The notes under the pieces are model-generated. The model was not told the DNA's origin, did no database searches, and saw only the letters and a list, made by a program, of their open reading frames with translations. A stretch of 64,000 nucleotides of DNA from Isochrysis galbana. Lineage: Eukaryota; Haptophyta; Isochrysidales; Isochrysidaceae. Below, in pieces: positions 63,001-64,000 of the stretch. Position 1 is the stretch's first letter. Each line of letters begins with the position of its first letter. The stretch lies in the NCBI GenBank assembly GCA_018136815.1, contig CM030936.1, positions 1,710,569 through 1,774,568 on the forward strand. Direction: 5' to 3'. The position numbers and the translations under genes are program-made.

Positions 63001-64000
63001 TTCTTCTTTGGCTAGGATTTGTAGCATTGTTGTACATAGCGGATGCTCCAAGAACGCGGGAAAGACTTCCGAGAGGATCCGTTCCTGTAATTTGGCACCT
63101 TCCTTGTCTAAAGTCTGCCGTAAGAGCAAAGCTGACTTGCCCGTAGCAGGCTCCCCGACTAATTTCTCGTACACCGTCCTCATGTATTCGTCCCGCTGCT
63201 TGGGTGCAATTGAGGATAGATTGGATATGGCGCACGCCGTCTCCCAATCACTCAGGAATGAGCTGAAGCATTCCGACAAAAAGTCTTGGAAGCAAGAGAC
63301 AAAGGCTTGGCACGGGAGGAGGGCTTTCAACGTCTCGGAACGGTCTGCAAACCAGAGCATTCGAGTGAATGGATTCGTCGGATCAAAAGCACCAACCGCC
63401 TTCAGCATGAGTGTGTGCTCACGGACGAAGCGCACGTGGCTCGAGAAATCGGGCGCGCCTTCTTCATCGGGTGCCGGTGGAATCGCCTCCTCCTCTAGTG
63501 GTTCGAGGTGATCTAGAGCCACCGGGATGAGATCTAGCACAACCGCTGCTCGCTGGGCTGAGTGCTCACAAGATTGGCCCCCTGCGCTTGCATCATATTG
63601 GACACCCAAGAAAAAGCGCGCAACTTCGTCGCTGTCAACAACCGCACGCATCTTCAGACGGTTGAGAAATTTACCACCGCTTCGCTTGTAGTTGGTGAGG
63701 GTAACACTGCAGTCCTGGCCTCGACGAATTGCGCTAACGATCTCAACAATCGCCTCTAGCTCTGTTTCGGGGCCCTGCAAGAATCGGCAGTTGCGCCCCA
63801 GGATTTCCGACTTGCTGTAGCCAACGGTTTTGCAGAACGCATCATTGACGTAGATGAGCGGGTTGCCCGGAATGCGGCAGTCAGAGATGGTGAAGCACTC
63901 TGGGAGAGACTCCGCGGCACTGACGACAGCATACAGCCACCCGGCACACTCAGGCGGTACTACATAAGCATCCCAAAGCAGATGCAAACTGCTCCCGAAC
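57040..64000 (-). CDS. Multi-LOV photoreceptor with alternating RGS-like domains (5' end outside window)
   Basis: One frame stays open for 2319 codons to the window edge, with no intron and no in-frame ATG near 64000, so the gene starts beyond the window. Counting from 63987 (residue 1), seven LOV domains have their flavin-adduct Cys at residues 67, 397, 731, 1089, 1407, 1765 and 2180. Five have GRNCRFLQG; the sixth has GQSCRTLQG and the seventh GKNCSFLQG. Between them lie helical blocks with RGS-like features (about 205-330, 530-650, 935-1030, 1200-1330, 1565-1690, 1930-2095). The last is clearest, with CSFWEALENLK and LRTFAPEVIPMFINSPEY. LOV domains bind FMN and sense blue light; RGS domains stimulate G-alpha GTPases. 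The LOV types alternate (GNPLIY-type, then GAKIIGVNAAF-type), showing growth by duplication of a LOV-RGS-LOV-RGS unit of about 680 residues. The RGS assignment of the middle blocks is inference. Confidence 0.88.
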   Translation of the reverse strand, partial: FGSSLHLLWDAYVVPPECAGWLYAVVSAAESLPECFTISDCRIPGNPLIYVNDAFCKTVGYSKSEILGRNCRFLQGPETELEAIVEIVSAIRRGQDCSVTLTNYKRSGGKFLNRLKMRAVVDSDEVARFFLGVQYDASAGGQSCEHSAQRAAVVLDLIPVALDHLEPLEEEAIPPAPDEEGAPDFSSHVRFVREHTLMLKAVGAFDPTNPFTRMLWFADRSETLKALLPCQAFVSCFQDFLSECFSSFLSDWETACAISNLSSIAPKQRDEYMRTVYEKLVGEPATGKSALLLRQTLDKEGAKLQERILSEVFPAFLEHPLCTTMLQILAKEEEMGGTMPAGLEFVERQSWLEMFSYAIEKLPQAIIITDMHSPGAKIIGVNAAFVNLTGYEKDFVVGRNCRFLQGAGTEPDAVLRIIHSLRKPEGAQHEITNYKEDGTSFRNLLSLQPVYDSLDIYRFSIGIIADAEETTDVQRGELERLRRLLPSHFEEELQPVGLRTHGDTGRTEDSGKAGGGEVRRATEQEFYANSMLEDFGVLAWLRDAEGSISLMARDEDALASLRDNLPSLAAKQSLDLWMEACEVEILFDDESREELSKQILTKFFGFYELGEGQTYPDVLQRESEAAFADLLQIHYPSFLKQADFKTLSALLKLDSEIQALIDTSREGFATRLWQKYRPPPDVEDWLCGLTAVAEDFPFSLCVTDTLLPGNPLVYINEKFTEMTGYSQQDALGRNCRFLQGPHSENGAIEAIKISIQEAKISAVRITNYRKSGERFLNLLALRPIKDSDGELRFCVGVHIELDESLDCEKSLKLLAIVMDALPTSIELADPVEREKKRKAASLAPPKPSFMGGGVAKTGAKMNSLFSSIKPLTAVNPDTISAGEEQEKEKEVTAADGKADAPAESAPRAPSSFDLVRAAVFPKVGEICHAENDLRAAESLAIRDMTRLFWLAATPQNLATLLAESTIKDAFQTFVNTRSSEAASVFEHLTEHMDEGISEEVLGYLTVMREHFWSLFLETKEASRVIYALQEQESELILGTRGTWLEKLRIATEFFPFALIVVDMHAPGARIVAANAAFENLTGHSREWAIGRNCRFLQGDKTEREAVEKMVRKLRSGYPSQVELTNYKQDGTSFRNLLSLQPVHDSDGVYRYCIGMLADTAHLNETTKKELMQMRRLLPRRFDSRQQPLASKQAGRRPEAPPNMLLRFHRLALLQDLRSCTTLILDNADAVEALTQHLSNGVDGTEHLDLYMRIKKFLALPQGAQRERVFKEFADIIDLNNGGGRKGAAMAKEAIAEVTQLGEQALQSISANIPSFICSDDVDDGMVKRLMPDDGSSGGGGDIGAQKLLWEHHDVLPDAANWLYGLVRCVDDNVVSITISDLRGAGNPLIYANKAFYRSVGYERTDVLGRNCRFLQGAETPADTISPLVQAIRSGSGCNVRVLNFKRSGAAFEHAVTLRIISDSNGVGRFCIGVQYDLTAAQSATGSEETSATLSQLEAMVDAIVQLVPTRFDATVELDALEEQGGMVFSCQSVVVDKVGKGAEPSEPCAGEDATSATVDDVPALLWHEYDAFTKVMWLRHANPEFVRSILLHPPTGKYWKRFLEAKERPMMYSLDFCLAVSKHDELEGDERRKHAFEMAAKFLRETGISDPEDLDERIKEESDNAMRRLAEEEFAPFIASRMCTKLLHELRNAKTRILTCFLYPDSSRLPKDLTKEQKCLESLKLALSGFSLPVMLCDRSIPGLPIVGLSDGVSKLTGYTAADLIGQSCRTLQGPKTEVDAVTSLSGAIRSGSRNKTTITNYTKLGSPFANLLALGESLLLTPDGKTVLNAAVLHDNPRPMKEKRVHRAGDALLDVLASCGCPKSCELHYDFPGGVSKQELDVGWRWVMDAVQTMKKMLRIEVLRELFLKSALLSPNRHAEVAAEEGRGIQDVHLMLHSKNTLRDYTQYLTTACSFWEALENLKHSAGWEYRNNLLALNKKFIVPERGRRKRAWLWVVLRQCVFDRMAENELQLVEAEDIDFGIDVDMELDEGNLAPPEAAQPADDGNKGDAETGSASTAVANADVVLRDAAMLQHVLLRTFAPEVIPMFINSPEYTEVRAELLTADNPPAVYSVLDVEFESLKDTFPQTSEEWLGLVIAAFKYLPQAVIICDASLPGLPIVSVSVGFEALTGFKSSFAVGKNCSFLQGPDTEVSAVQELREAIRAQEPCHVSLLNYKSNGSTFLNFLSITPIFDEDSLCHYYVGTLTEVAERFSGIKPHLRNADRLHKLLPKFLRMKSRPDARKRMEAIVKTPRQTDGGGLASSSSQASLPSVRTNRD

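Noticed and set aside
57354..63759. Open frames antisense to the LOV gene (for example 288 residues at 58949-59815)
   Set aside because: They are mirror frames of a very long GC-rich coding sequence, with no domains.

Overview
This is nuclear DNA from a eukaryote, most likely a GC-rich unicellular alga with a complex (secondary) plastid, such as a haptophyte or an ochrophyte. The sequence shows spliceosomal introns of about 70-300 bp, with GT-AG ends and many GTGAG or GTGCG donors. It has strongly GC3-biased exons, a core eukaryotic gene set (uL13, SmF, centrin, mitochondrial-type F1 gamma, UTP3/Sas10, a UBXN6-type p97 cofactor) and a large LOV photoreceptor. The Mpv17-family protein starts with a signal peptide followed by a transit-peptide-like stretch, which suits a complex plastid. 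I cannot place the species from sequence alone. A run of 100 Ns (53863-53962) marks a scaffold gap.

Layout. 1.4-3.0 kb: divergent uL13 and SmF genes. 3.9-10.4 kb: nested mobile-element debris (non-LTR retrotransposon 3' ends, a 25-bp-TIR element with Pol III boxes, a 1.4-kb LTR copy, and an interspersed repeat called R1 here). 11.3-11.8 kb: centrin. 13.2-14.5 kb: a host gene fragment abutting a retroelement LTR plus gag start. 15.2-17.8 kb: a protein with two degenerate NDP-kinase-like domains. 19.4-20.4 kb: Mpv17-family protein. 22-23.6 kb: more non-LTR debris and a (CT)n array. 24.2-29.1 kb: divergent UBXN6-like and UTP3/Sas10 genes. 32.5-33.8 kb: F1 ATP synthase gamma, followed by a solo LTR with a perfect 5-bp target duplication. 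36-39 kb: two small hypothetical genes and a Spinster-like MFS transporter. 39-43 kb: retroelement ORFs. 43.4-48.8 kb: a predicted N-myristoylated 1742-residue protein built from 501-bp tandem repeats. 50.4-53.9 kb: a cyclic-nucleotide-binding, coiled-coil, MAP65-like protein cut off by the gap. 54.7-55.9 kb: an intact-ended but internally deleted hAT element. 56.1-56.4 kb: a Ty3/gypsy pol remnant. 57.0-64.0 kb: the 3' part of a gene with seven LOV domains alternating with RGS-like helical regions.

How the genes relate. Most host genes are unrelated housekeeping genes separated by mobile DNA; nothing here is an operon. The best candidate for a new system is the LOV-RGS polyprotein: LOV domains are blue-light sensors and RGS domains act on G-alpha proteins, so the chain could link light to heterotrimeric G-protein signalling. 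A cyclic-nucleotide-binding cytoskeleton-like gene lies about 3 kb from its 3' end. A functional link between the two is only speculation. The second unusual gene is the 501-bp repeat gene, whose units alternate in a two-unit higher-order pattern.
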